Positions 11,746 through 22,990 of a DNA stretch of 64,000 nucleotides are shown here, piece by piece (the first letter of the stretch is position 1; each line of letters starts with the position of its first letter). Made by a program: the position numbers and the translations under genes. A model generated the notes under the pieces. It saw nothing but the letters and a program-made list of their open reading frames with translations, had not been told where the DNA came from and searched no databases. The stretch is from Calliopum simillimum (Eukaryota > Arthropoda > Insecta > Diptera > Lauxaniidae). The stretch lies in the NCBI GenBank assembly GCA_951812925.1, contig OX638369.1, forward strand, positions 30,678,392 to 30,742,391, read 5' to 3'.

Positions 11746-11879
11746 GACCACGAAAAACCTCCAAGAGATATTTTTGCTATGGCGGACAATTTTCTTGAAT
11801 AATGAAAGTATTACGATAACATTGTGGCTAAAGGGCTGGTTCCAGTTTTTGAACAAAATTTTTTGAAAACAAAATGGTG

Positions 11880-12265
11880 CTCAGTTTCGGACTATTAGGA
11901 AAGTGGGCGTGTCTTTGATCAAGTCAAGCCAATCTTCAACTATGATTTAGATCCAAACGAGTTTATCTCAGATATCATGCATGTTGTCCTTCTCGAAAAA
12001 TTTCCGAAGTAATGGCGGTTTCAAATGAGCTGTATGGAAGATAGGCGTGTTTTTCATCCGATTATGCCCATTTTCAACTAATAGCTAGATGCGGCTTATT
12101 TGACCTCAGTTATCAAATATTATTGTACTTTATATATTTCCAAATTTATGGCTATTTAAAGTTTTTGGCTATATGGGAAGTGGGCGTGTCATTGACCCGA
12201 TCGCACTCATTTTCAACGAGTAGCTAGATGCAACTAATTTTACATCAGATAACAAATGTTTTTGA
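11880..12265. repeat. Tandem ~140-bp array with GTGGGCGTGTC motif
   Basis: Three units: AAGTGGGCGTGTCTTTGATC near 11900, GATAGGCGTGTTTTTCATCC near 12040 and AAGTGGGCGTGTCATTGACC near 12180. Each is followed by CATTTTCAACTA and TAGCTAGATGC. Architecture (GC-rich box at a 140-bp period) resembles the other Helitron-like arrays in this window, but the sequence is a separate family. Confidence 0.6.
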
Positions 12266-13634
12266 ATCAAAAGATGTTATGTTGATTTTTTTAACGATAT
12301 AGCCCACCAAATTTGATATCTATTTCTTTTTTTTTTTGTTGTATATGATTTTCAGTTTTATAGTGAGCATTTTGTAGAAAATTTTTATGAATTTCTTTTT
12401 TATTGGAAATCAGAATATGTTTCGTTTTGAAGAAACTTTATTAATTTTTTCAATACTAGTAATTCACATAAAGCAGCATTGCTAAAAATGAAACATTCAC
12501 AAATTAACACAAAGTTCTTGGAAAGTACAATCAATAAATTGTGCAATATACCATTATACCCAAAATAAATGCACCTTCATAAAACTCTCGTGCACTTAAA
12601 ATCAAACGGGCGGGTGTTCAAAGGCAGACGGCGCTGCAGCTTTAATGCAATTAAAAGTCCAAAAAATTGGAAATACAAAAAGAACCCTCTAATGAAACCA
12701 TGAAATATTGAGTTGGGTTCACACACGCAAACTTATGATTTGCGCAAAAGACGAGTTTCAACCTGAAGGTACATTAGAACTTAAAAGCATCATCTTTTAC
12801 CAATGCTGAAACCAAAATTTAGTAGCCATAATAAAAATTAAATTTCGTGTATTTTCAAAATTTAATTTGTACATTTTATTACGAAATTTGAAGCAAATTC
12901 AAGATACATAACATCGAATGCATAATTAATGGATACAGATTAAATGTGTGTGCTGCAGAACATGCAAAGTTCTCTCAAGAGACAAATACCTATGCAAAGG
13001 ATATAAATTGTCAGTGTAGAGATTGTAGGTATGTATACGTGTACATAGTGTGTAGTAAGCCAACATGCATGTGAACAAAGAAATTTGTTCTTAATATTCT
13101 GCTGTAACTTTGTGTTTGTACTGCAGGTAGCAAAAGTGTCGTACTTTTTAGTATGAAAAGTAGCAAGTTGGAGCCCAAAAGCTTAATTTACAGAACAGCA
13201 AACTTTAATTATAATAAATTTTTAAATAAAACTATATGTTAGATGTCGAATTTTTCAAGTTTTATTTTCCAAACAATGTTCGCACCAAATTTTACTAAGA
13301 TCTTATGAAGATGTAAAACATATGCCCAACTTAAAAACCTGAGTTTCAGGGTTTATTTATGTGAGAGAAGTTTTTAAATTTTATATTTTAATTATTTTCG
13401 ATTTTGATTTTTAAAGTATTTGCATTAATAATCATAATAATATTCAAAACACGTAGTTACCTTAACAAATTATGCATTAATAAATGTCAATTAAATTAAC
13501 AGACCAACAACAATATATCATTAATATTACAAGGTTTCTATGCACATTAAATATCAAAACTAAATTTTAGAAAAAAATATTATAATAATGAAAGTAATGC
13601 CTAATTTTTTTCTTAGATTCAGAGTAGCCAAAAG
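12266..13634. other. AT-rich sequence, no gene seen
   Basis: No repeat, RNA gene or credible ORF was recognised. The part at 13190-13620 is especially A+T rich. Confidence 0.55.
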
Positions 13635-13727
13635 GAATCAATTTTCTCAGTAGTCCAATCTTTGGTCTAGTTTTTTTGTAAGTAGTCTATAATGGACTAC
13701 ACCTAAAGCTAGAACAAATTGCTTTAA

Positions 13728-13866
13728 CCCATTAACGACCAGGTCTAAATATACGAAAGAATTTCAAAATATTAATACGACGAAATCGAAGTAATGAGGG
13801 TTAATAAAACTTTCATTAAAGCAAATGGGATTCTGGCACACATACTTGCCTATAGTCGTTAAAGGG
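13728..13866. mobile_element. piggyBac-type MITE nested in twin tRNA-like element
   Basis: 139 bp with ends CCCATTAACGACC and GTCGTTAAAGGG, flanked by TTAA (13724-13727) and CTAA (13867-13870). TTAA target duplication and ends starting CCC are the hallmark of piggyBac; the right TTAA has one mismatch. The sister element at 41843-42715 lacks it. Confidence 0.65.
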
Positions 13867-14004
13867 CTAAGTTATCAATTGTATCAAAAATGGTCCAAAT
13901 GTAATGCATAATCCTTTATTTGTACAAAAAGTGGCCAAATTGTGTATCGATTATACTCATAACAATACTGCCTACGTACTGTTTGGCAGTTCGTCGATTG
14001 TGAA

Positions 14005-14085
14005 GAAGAGCAAACGATAGTGTATTGGTCTAGTGAGTTTCGCTGTGTGGTGTGGCCTGGGTTGAAATCCTTCACTTAGTGATTT
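14005..14085 (+). pseudogene. tRNA-like module (plus strand)
   Basis: TAGTGTATTGGTC (14018-14030) resembles a polymerase III A-box and GGTTGAAATCC (14060-14070) a B-box, one mismatch from GGTTCGAATCC, at about tRNA spacing. The equivalent in the other copy (42320-42392, minus) reads GCATCGGTCTAAGGACTTGC, closer to a tRNA D-arm. It will not fold as a functional tRNA by eye. Confidence 0.4.
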
Positions 14086-14164
14086 TCAATTCCAATTTTT
14101 AAAAAAAAATTAAACATATGTCCAACATAGCCGAGGTATAAAACAATAAAAAATTAATAAAAAG

Positions 14165-14245
14165 TTTTCATCCACACTGAGATTCGAATTCGGAACACAT
14201 TGCTTAGAAATATATAACTCTTTAGTAAGTACATTCGGCTATGAA
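14165..14245 (-). pseudogene. tRNA-like module (minus strand)
   Basis: On the minus strand TCATAGCCGAATGT (A-box-like) is followed about 45 nt later by CCGAATTCGAATCTCAG (B-box-like), facing the module at 14005-14085. The counterpart at 42110-42185 keeps TAGCCGAATGTGTTAGAG and GAGTTCAAATCTC. Confidence 0.4.
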
Positions 14246-14789
14246 ACTTTTTGAAATTTTTGTGTAAAATTTGAATTTCAAATTAAATTTATTGAAATTT
14301 ATAAATAAAATAAAAAAAAATTGACCTTTATCTGGTCCGAATGTAATGCATAAGAAGACAATCGACCTTTTTCTAGTCCAATTGTAATGCATAAGGAGAC
14401 AATTGACTACGCCCAATGGCAAACAATGTAAAACCCAAATAGAACTTTATATGCGATGGGACCAGAATTTGGACTAGTCGGTTTCTCATAAGGAGTAGTT
14501 TGCAAACTAATTTTGGAATAGTCCGTGGTCCTGCAAAGAGATTATTGAATTTAACATATTTTTCAAAAAAGCTAAGCTAGATTTATGTGGGGGAAAAGGC
14601 TGAGTTATGAAACGGGTTTTGTTTTTAGGCTCTAACTTTTCACAAAATAAAGATATCGAATCATTCATTCATTTATGTGAACAGATTAGCGTTTTGATAA
14701 AAATTTAAGTTCCAACGGCCAATTTTCTAAGGGCGTGATTTTTGGCTCTAACAAAAAAGTATCCTCGAGAGGCATAACAAGTAAGAAGA

Positions 14790-15960
14790 AAAACGTGTCT
14801 CCAAAAAGATGTCTAAAATATATCGTCAAAAAAAGTGTCGAAAAATTTGTCGCTAAAAAGTCTCGAAAAAAGTCTTGTTAAAAATTTCTCTTAGGATTTG
14901 TCGCGAAAAAAAGGTCGAAAAATTTGTTGGCTAAAATAGTGTTGAAAAACTTATAACCAAAAAAAAGTGCGTCATAAAAAAGTGTCAAAAAATGTGTCAC
15001 CAAAATAGGTGTTGAAAAGTGTGTTGCCAAAAAAGTGTCGAAAATTTGTCACCAAAATATTGTCCAAAAATGAGTTTCTGAACGAAGAGTCGTAAAATGT
15101 GTCCCCAAAAAGTGTCAAAAAATGTATTGCCAGAAAAATGTGTCGCCATAAAAAGTGTCGCAAAATGTGCCCCAACAATGTGTTGCCGAACAAAGAGTCG
15201 AGAAATGTGCCGCCAAGAATTGTCAAAAAATGTGTCGAAAAGTGTGTCGCCAAAAAAGTGTCAAAAAATTTGTCTTCGAAAATAGTGTCCAAAAATGTGT
15301 TGCTGAACAAAGGGTTGAAAAATGTGTCGCCAAAAAGTGTCAAAAAATGTGTTGCCAGTAAAATGTGCCTCCAAAAAAGGTGTCGAAAAGTGTGTCGCCA
15401 AAAAAGTGTCAAAAAATTTATCACCAAAAATAGTGTTTAAAAATGAGTTGCTGAATAAAGGGTTGAAAAATTTATCGCTAAAAAGTGTCAAAAAATGTGT
15501 AACATTAAAAAGTCTCATTAAAAAATGTGTCGGCTTAAAGAATATGAAGCCAAAAATAGTGTCCAAAAATGTGTTGCTGAACAAAGGGTTGAAAAATGTG
15601 TCGCCAAAAAGTGTCAGAAAATATGTTGCCAGTAAAATGTGTCACCAAAAAAGGTGTCGAAAAGTGTATCGCCAAAAAAGTGTCAAAAAATGTGTCATCA
15701 AAAAAGGTGTCGAAAAGTGTGTCGCCAAAAAAGTGTCAAAAAATTTGTCACCAAAAATAGTGTTTAAAAATGTGTCGCTAAAAAGTGTCGTTAAATAATG
15801 TGTCGCCTTAAAGAATGTGTAGACAAAAAAAGGGTCCAAAAAATGAGTTACCAAAACAGTGTCGAAAAAGTGTCGGCCAAAAAAGTGTTGCAAAACTTAT
15901 CGCCAAAAAAAGTGTGTCGCGAAAAAAGTTTTGAAAAATGTGTCGCAAAAAAAAATTTTT
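14790..15960. repeat. 1.1-kb degenerate minisatellite (GTGTCGCCAAAAA)
   Basis: Built from 20-25-bp variants of AATGTGTCGCCAAAAAGTGTC. A higher-order unit is marked by GAACAAAGGGTTGAAAAATG-type segments near 15080, 15188, 15305, 15453 and 15579, a period of about 110-150 bp. The sequence lacks stops over long stretches on both strands, giving ORFs up to 158 codons rich in K, S, C and V (plus) or F, D, T and L (minus). Being open in several frames on both strands points to repeat structure rather than a protein. Confidence 0.85.
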
Positions 15961-17596
15961 TTTATGGTGGATCTTGAAATTTTACCCCTAACAACGCTTA
16001 AGAATTTTCAGTTCAAAAAAATTTGTAAGTCAAGCAAACTAGCGATAAAGTTCACGAAAGCAACACGTTATATCAGTTAAATCAAAGAATCGAGTCCAGG
16101 GATTGCTTGATTTGGCAACACCTGCTTCAAAATGTTCATAATTTTAACTACGAGCGTACACTTGTTATTATCCTACCATCCCAGCAAACCGCAGAAAACA
16201 CACAATTATGAAGTGTTTGACATACCGCACAGTAATGACTCGATTTGCCAAAAAAAGACACCAAAATTAACAAAAAATATCAAAAATTGCGAGCGTACAG
16301 CGGATGTCAGTCATCACTTTGCATGCATTAATTGTTGTACAACAACAACGATTTATTAACAATTTAATAACAATAACAATAAAAAATAATAAAAGCATTA
16401 AAATATCAATTTCATTAACAACGCAAAATTTCTGTTTCTTTCAGTACAAGTTGTGAATAATTAATATGGGGTACTGCCGGGTACTCTACTGCAAGTGGAG
16501 TTTTGTATTTTTTATTGATTTCAAAATATGAATTTTTGACAGGTCGCTACATAGACGGGTTTTTAATTAAACACATCATTATTACTTTTGTGTTGTTGTT
16601 TTTGTGTTTGTGCTCCAATCATTTCCGAAACTTTGTAGAATTTTAATTAGCTTGAAATGGCAGTTTAGAACAAAAATGAAAGTGAATACCATTTGAATAT
16701 TTATTATTAATTTTTTTATTTTTTATTTAAATGAAATTGATGCACTGTCATTGTTTAATTTTAAATAATAAAGATTTGTTGTGCGGTCAAAAATTAGTTT
16801 TTTATTATGATTTTCGCAAATTGTGCTTGAACTTAAAATTTTAAAGCACCTCACAAACATACTGTATTGCTCAAAATTTTAAATCTTCAAAATAACCGTC
16901 TACTTAAGTGATTTTGCCATTGTTCCTCAAAAGACACATTGCATTTTGTAGCAAGATAATAACACTCCCCCCCACACACTCGCCTTTTTGTACTGAAATA
17001 AACTACTCTACTCGCTTTCTGCCCATTAAACATAAACGCAAGAACGTTGCCACTAATTCGACATTATGGTGATAAAAGTGTCTCTCCATTGCAAAAAATC
17101 CCATCACTTGCATGCATTCATTGTGTTCGGTATCGAAACTTGAATAATTAAAAAATCAAAACTAGAATCTGAACAATTTCATATGCAGTTACCATGATGT
17201 TGGTCACTCTGTCACTGATGGCACTATCAATGATACCCAGTAGAAAATTTTGACAAATTCCATCACGCCAAAAGTCTGCTTCAAGCAACGTCGATACACA
17301 TTTTTATGCTGCTTGCTGCATGCGTTAAGCCTTCCCAGGTAAAGAAAAATTTTGTGATGAGCAAAATTGTCGATCTTGACTTGTTGAATTTTTGCGACCA
17401 AGACGCCGATGTAGTATTAAGACCAACCCAAGACTCAATGTCCAAGACCAAAAGTCAATCGCCAAGACTAAGACTGTTACGATTTCAAATTGTTCATCAC
17501 TACTCAAGCCTCCTCTCTTTTTTCCTTAATGTTTTTCAAATCGGCTTCTGAATATCAAGAAGATCATCATAGGCCATAAAATTTTCAAAATTCACT
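15961..17596. other. No gene seen
   Basis: AT-rich sequence with scattered TTGTTGT/CAACAA runs (near 16335 and 16580). No element ends or credible ORFs. Confidence 0.5.
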
Positions 17597-17794
17597 GAGA
17601 AGTGGCCATACGAAAGGTGTTAAGCACAATTTCGAGGCAAAAGTAATGTCACACAAATCGATTAAACACTACCAATAAACCTTTCTTGAAAATAAAAAAC
17701 CATTCTAATCATATCTAACAAAAGCTCGCCCAATTCATATTATGTCATTACTTTTGCCTTGTAATGGTACTTAACACCTTTGGTACGGCCTCTC
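17597..17794. mobile_element. MITE with GGCAAAAGTAATG arms, copy 1
   Basis: About 200 bp. The left arm GAGAAGTGGCC ... AAAGGTGTTAAG ... GAGGCAAAAGTAATGTCA is mirrored by GTCATTACTTTTGCCTTG ... CTTAACACCTTTGGTACGGC on the right. The inner GGCAAAAGTAATGT block is shared with the MITE at 57644-57859. Confidence 0.7.
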
Positions 17795-18160
17795 CTCAAT
17801 CGTTAGTAGCAAGGGACTAATATGGTCGAGGGTTCAGAACGCAGAAATGGAAGTTAAAAAATATACATCAAGCCTTTCAAAAAAGAAAACAGTGTGAAAC
17901 ATGTAAGCCCAAAGTCATCAAATATGTTTTTTGTTTCAGAATTAAGTAAGGGTCGAGTACATATATATATCTAACAAACTTTGGTGATTCAAAATTTCTT
18001 AATTCAAAACAAACTGAACACTATACTAATCAACATTTTTCGCTTAGATTATTGTGATTTAAAGTTCCCGGAGCTGTGATGTTCTGGATCTTCCTCTTTT
18101 TTACTCTTTTGCCTATAACTTGCTTAGTGTCAGAGATAGGTAAAGATAAACTCAAAAAAA

Positions 18161-18676
18161 TGAGATATAATTTCCTTTAAAATGCTTTATCAAAAAATAA
18201 ATAAATAAAATAAAATAACTAAAAATTTCTTAGTTTAAAAATTGACCAAAATTTGACCGCTCAAACATGGAAATTTTCTTCATGCGGTCGGAAAAGCTGA
18301 TTTTATTCAAAACCAAGGCATCTTACAAAAAAAGTCTAATAGGCAAAAAACGTTTAGAATCATCCAAGAAATACGTGTGCATTTGTTTCAGAATTTTTTT
18401 TGACATTTTATTATTTTTCATATACTGGAGAAGAAAAAAATAATAATAGAAAAGTTCTAAAAAAATTTTTAAAAAATGTACACGTAATTCTTGGACGATT
18501 TAAAGCAGTTTTTCAGTTTTTGCCTCTTACGCTTTTTTGTAAAATGCCTTAGTTTTGAGTAAAAACAGTTTTACCGACCACATAAACAAAATTTCCATGT
18601 TCAAGTGGCCATATTTCGGTCAATTTCTAACCTAAGACATTTTTTGATAAAGCATTTTGATGGAAATTTTATCTCA
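18161..18676. mobile_element. Foldback element (ATCCAAGAAATACGTGT family)
   Basis: Arms of about 220 bp. Left landmarks AATGCTTTATCAAAAAAT, AAATTGACCAAAATTTG, AACATGGAAATTTTC and CATCCAAGAAATACGTGT are mirrored on the right by ACACGTAATTCTTGGACGAT, AAATTTCCATGTTC and ATTTTTTGATAAAGCATTTT. No coding capacity. Partial single arms of the same family appear near 24535-24645 and at 46755-46792. Confidence 0.75.
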
Positions 18677-19010
18677 TATTTTTATATTTGATACGGTGTG
18701 TTGAAGTTCCACTTAAGATTTACTTTACACCTACCATTCAGCGAATGAACACGAAAGTTCTATAGCGAATTTTTCCTACTGGGTATGAGTGCCTGCATTA
18801 CACACACACAAATAATGAGGTGCAGATGAGTTGCGAGACAATGAAATTAAATGAAATGAAATAAAATGAGTTGGGTTGATGTGTAATGAACATTAAAATG
18901 AGAAGAATGGAAGTTGAGTTTCGAGATTGAAACTGAAGTTAAAGCTAAGGATGTAGTTGAGTGGTGGATTGAGGAGCTTAAAGTACATTTTGTGACTTGG
19001 TGCTTATTAC

Positions 19011-19084
19011 TAGTTGTTGTTGTTGTTGTTGTTGTTTTTGTTGCATATGTCGTTGTTGCTGTTGTTATTATTGTTATTATTATA
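19011..19084 (+). repeat. (GTT)n-rich tract
   Basis: Runs of TTGTTGTTGTTG followed by TTATTATTG variants. Long valine or threonine runs in the overlapping ORFs are a consequence of this. Confidence 0.8.
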
Positions 19085-19185
19085 GACATGACCTCGAAAA
19101 GGGTGTTGTTCTTTTACCTATGCAAAGTTTGAGATTTGAGTCTGATCTCGTCTCATATGGACTCGTATTACAATGATATTTAAAA

Positions 19186-20330
19186 ACACAAAAAATATCG
19201 ATACTCTGAATGTAGGTATGTGGGGTATTCATGAAGATCTTTTTTCAAGTCTGGGAATAGGTAATAATCGCTGGGAGCAAGATCAAGAATGTAAGGTGGG
19301 TGAGCTAAATATTTCGAAGCCCACCTTTTGCCATCGCAACGAGGCTTTTGTGCAGAAGGAGAACATCTTTGGTTCATTTTGTTCGTTATTTCTCTTGAGC
19401 CGCTCTAAGATTTAAGTGATGTCTTCTCCGGTCATTGTTATCGATCAACAGGACTCCTTTCGACTGCCCAAACATTTGTCGCCATGATTTTCCCAGCTGA
19501 CAGTGACACCCAAAGCTTCTTAGATGGTGGAGCGCTTATTATGTGACACTGCACGGAGTTCTGTTTGACTTAGGTTAATAATAGGGTCCTGCACAATATG
19601 TCTTGTTGGAATTTCATGACATTTTTTTTTTCAAGATACGCTATGGTTTGAAACTGTGTTTAATTTAAGGAATACTTTCGTTCAGTGTCCCCTACAAATG
19701 GCTTGACAGTACTCAGATATGAGAGAAGGAAAAACAAATACTGCACAGACATGTCTTATTTAATTTGCTTCAGTTCAGTTCAGTAATTAGTTTTAGTGTA
19801 CACTAAGAAATTCTACTTTAGTGACATAAATACTATAGTTTTTCGCTCTCTCTTGTGCCTCTTTTTCGTTTGCGCGGTCTCTCTTTCTCTCTCTCAAAGA
19901 AGTATGGGTTACCTCTGCGTTGCAACGAGTATGTGTTACCAAATTTATAAATTTTACTGTAGTTGTTTTACTGGCACGTTTAACACTGATCTGAAGTACT
20001 TATTTGCTTGTAAAAAATACAGTACACTGAAGTATTTGATAGAATCAGTTTTTTGACACTGATAAAACAGAACAGTGTATTTCAGTGTCAAAGTGAAATC
20101 AGTGCACTTTTAATATTTAAATCTTGAATTTTTTGGATCAAATACTTCAGTTCAGTATAAAATGTGCGAGTTTTTTACTAGTACACTTTATTTCAAGATT
20201 TATTGTGCAGGCCCCTAGTTCATAATGATGAACCCAGGTATCATTCCTAGTAATATTTCGAGTGAATGCACCATCATGTTTTGAATTTATTGAAAAACTG
20301 CTAAAGAATATAGAAAAGTATCGAATAAAA
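19186..20330 (-). pseudogene. Mariner-type transposase relic, split by hAT insertion
   Basis: Mariner transposases cut and paste DNA with a DD34D catalytic triad. On the minus strand the segment at 20218-20330 reads TRNDTWVHHYE, the region of the first catalytic Asp. After the hAT insertion it continues at 19186-19581 with APPSKKLWVSLSAGKIMATN and, after several stops and frame changes, HPPYILDLAPSDYYLFPDLK, the region of the third Asp. The middle region with the second Asp is badly decayed. The N-terminal DNA-binding half was not recognised. Stops and frameshifts show it is dead. The match to the mariner family is clear; the subfamily is not. Confidence 0.75.
19582..20217. mobile_element. 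Non-autonomous hAT element with 8-bp target duplication
   Basis: 636 bp. Ends TAGGGTCCTGCACAATATGT and (reverse complement of the right end) TAGGGGCCTGCACAATAAAT. Flanks are GTTAATAA (19574-19581) and GTTCATAA (20218-20225), 7 of 8 identical, as expected for hAT. Removing the element and one flank copy restores a continuous mariner reading, HHYEPKS. Internal sequence is AT-rich with stretches of CAGTTCAGT and no transposase. Confidence 0.85.
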
Positions 20331-21857
20331 GAGTATCGTTAAAGAATTACAAATCCCCAATTACTCCCATAAATTGCAGTGGCTACGCTCTGGATCAGGA
20401 TTTACATATTCAATAAAGCGAATTAATTAAACGTTTTAATGGATTTTTTGCTTAGCATTTGCATTTAATTTTTTTTAATGAAATCCGCTAAAACCAACTA
20501 TTAATAATTTTTATGAATTTTTATTTTTTTTTTTTTTTTTCATTTTGCAAAAATGACCACTGACATATGCAGGAGGCATTCAATTAATATTACTTTGCTG
20601 GCTGGCTGTATCTACCTTTCAGTGTCGGTTCGAGCATTCAGCATCATTTAAATCACAACTCGTTCATCATGGCGCGCTTTATGTCAGAGTTGCTAACTCA
20701 TTGCTGCTGCTGCTGTGGCATCATGGATAGAGTACACAATGAAATAATTGCATTTTTTCTACCAACAGAAGATACAGACGCACAGAATATGCAACTGACC
20801 GACTGACGCTTTAACTCTGTCCATCAATGTCGTAAAAATCTTTAAACAATTCTTTTGCAATACCACCATTTATTATAGTCCGTGAGGAACACTGTCTGTC
20901 GGTTTTGTCTGTTTAAAAATGAAAAAAATCCTTATTTTCATTTTCTGCCCACAATATTTGCACAGTTATCATGTTAGCCGGGCAAACAAAATGTTCAGCT
21001 TTGCAGTTGCAGCAAATGGAAATGGAAAAAGAACCTGCGTCATTTCATATTCCAATCCAATCATCGTCATCAACACCAACACACAAAACTAGCACTCAGT
21101 TGTATTTGCACATTACACATACATATGTACGAGAGCATTAAGGATAATACTTTGAAGTCCGGCAAATTAAACCAATAAAGTTTTGCAATGCTGTGCTACA
21201 CAAAATATCATTTTCATTTGTTTTTTTCTTTTATTAAACAATTTAAGAAAATTAGATTTCCGGTGGAGAAAAAAGTTAGCAAATTGAGTAAATTAATAGA
21301 TAATGCTAATGTTAGTTTAACCCAGATGCATACTGCATTATGATGGCTGCAGCATTTGGGAACAACCGAGTTAATCCGGGGACATTCGCAAGTAAGTATG
21401 TTCATTGCATGCATCGACGCAAGAATTTTTTTGTCTTTTAAAAGCTATAAAGGCTAGACCTTCAAGTAAAACCTAGCAAGAAACCTGAACTGCTTTCTTC
21501 ATACTAACTAACCACTCAATAACTCTAGTTATTGGGGAAGACGAATTCAATTGTACTTTCTGAAAAGCGGTTGAAGCCCCAGACCTTACATTAAAGCCTG
21601 TCAAGCAACTTCAACTGTCATCTTCATATTCGTCTATTTCCTGGCAAAGAAGAAGGACAGACTCAATGTGGTCAAGTCGAAGAGATGGGCATTGCACCCT
21701 TATAAAGCACACAAAATGTTAAACCTCTACACATATATCAGCTATTTTTATGAAAAATATATATATGAATTTATATTATTTGCTTCCAACAAGCATGGAT
21801 CAGATAAAATTGTTATTCTGAGCTTAATGTTCATTATGTTTATGTAAAACGCCAACA
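20331..21857. other. No confirmed gene; one splice-donor-like site
   Basis: Includes a GCTGCTGCTGCTG run near 20702. At 21320-21390 an open frame, AYCIMMAAAFGNNRVNPGTF, lies between TTTAACCCAG and GCAAGTAAGTATG and could mimic a short exon. Nothing else supports it. Confidence 0.35.
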
Positions 21858-21861
21858 AAAA

Positions 21862-22058
21862 ATACAAATCTTTCGCATAGATTTATTGAGAATCACAAAA
21901 AATTTAATGTGCAACATTTGCCTTTTGTTGTGATTCTCAACAAGTCTATGATAAAGGTTAAATATTGCATGCTTGTAAGTTTTTTTGGACGTCGGCAAAT
22001 AAGTATAAAGAAAGGGGCCATGCAGCGTAATGAAAATCATTTTGCTTCGTTTTTGTTA
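21862..22058. mobile_element. Foldback relic (AACAAGTCTAT family), copy 1
   Basis: ATAGATTTATTGAGAATCAC (21880-21899) is mirrored by GTGATTCTCAACAAGTCTAT (21931-21950). The right side continues ATTGCATGCTTGTAAG ... GACGTCGGCAAA ... GCGTAATGAAAATCA, matching the right arm of the element at 35981-38478. A diverged copy. Confidence 0.55.
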
Positions 22059-22239
22059 TTTTGTTGGTGATTTACATAAGCATACTTAACCAAAAACTCA
22101 AAACAACAATATCATTTGATTCATGCTTGTTAGTTGAAAAAAAATAAATGGCCGAAAAATGTACCAAGACATGCCTTTTTTTGTCCCCACTTATTTTTTT
22201 ATTTTTTTATAACTTGAAGGTAAAGAATATGATGACCTG

Positions 22240-22990
22240 AACCTCTGGAACTTTTTTAAAAATTAACATAAGCTTTGAGGGTTGCCACATGTTTTTTTTT
22301 AAGTTTCGCTTCAACAACAGATTTGAAAAATATAAAAAAAAAATTGAGCCTCAAAACGCTTAAACAAACTTTAGAAAAATCCAACATAAATTTTTAGGGT
22401 TGCCAGATGGTTACTTTTAGAAATTTTATTTTTAATCTTCCTTTTTTTACGTTCGACATGAAGAAATTAAAGCATAAATCGTTAAAAATTTATCGACGCT
22501 AAAATCTTTAGAAACTCATCGAATCGAAATTTGGGTTAAACAAAATTTAGAAAACCAAAAAAAAAAAAAACAAAGTGGCAACCCTGACAGTTTTTGTACA
22601 ATTTCAGAAAGTTTATCTGAGCTGTTCTGAAACCAAAAATTTAAATTTAATCAAAAGAAGTAAGAATTATATAAGATTTTCGAAAATAACTAGGTGGCAA
22701 CCCTAAAAATTTTTTTTGAATTTTTTAAAAGTTTATTTAACGTCTTAAGACTAAATTTAAATTTTTATTCCTAAAAAAAATGTTTTAAGCAAAAGTAAAA
22801 AAAAACCGGATGGCAACACCGAAAGTTTTGTAAAATTTTAAAAGAGGTTGTCTGAGCGTTTCCGAAACCAAAAATTTCAATTTAGTCAAAAAAAGTAAGA
22901 ATTATATAAGACTATCGAAAATAACCAAGTGGCAACCCTGAAAATTTATTTTGGATTTTTTAAAAATTTATTTGAAATAAATAGTTTATG
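22240..22990. repeat. GGTGGCAACCCTG repeat block
   Basis: GTGGCAACCCTGA-type boxes occur near 22576, 22693, 22809 and 22929 (about 117 bp apart). Alternate units are closest, e.g. AAGTAAGAATTATATAAGA occurs twice about 235 bp apart, giving a dimer structure. Upstream, AGGGTTGCCAC and GGGTTGCCAGAT near 22280 and 22400 are in the opposite orientation, so the whole may be a foldback with an expanded right arm. Confidence 0.65.

Larger units (their letters stand above)
13640..14535 (-). mobile_element. Twin tRNA-like element, copy 1
   Basis: Aligns end to end, in reverse orientation, with 41843-42715. Shared landmarks are AGTAGTCCAATCTTTGGTCT, CAAATGTAATGCATAAT, TGCCAAACAGTACGTAG (reverse complemented), TCATAGCCGAATGT (reverse complemented), GCCCAATGGCAAACAATGTA and GACTAGTCGGTTTCTC, ending GGACTATTCC with GTGGTCCTGC. 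Two modules facing each other resemble tRNA genes with A- and B-box motifs. No protein is encoded. A piggyBac-type MITE (13728-13866) is inserted in this copy and absent from the other. The class is unknown; it could be a composite SINE-like unit or a cut-and-paste element that captured tRNA sequence. Confidence 0.7.

Noticed and set aside
14972..15893. Several 60-158-codon ORFs on both strands with K/S/C or F/D/T repeats
   Set aside because: They arise from the minisatellite, are open on both strands and lack non-repeat sequence.
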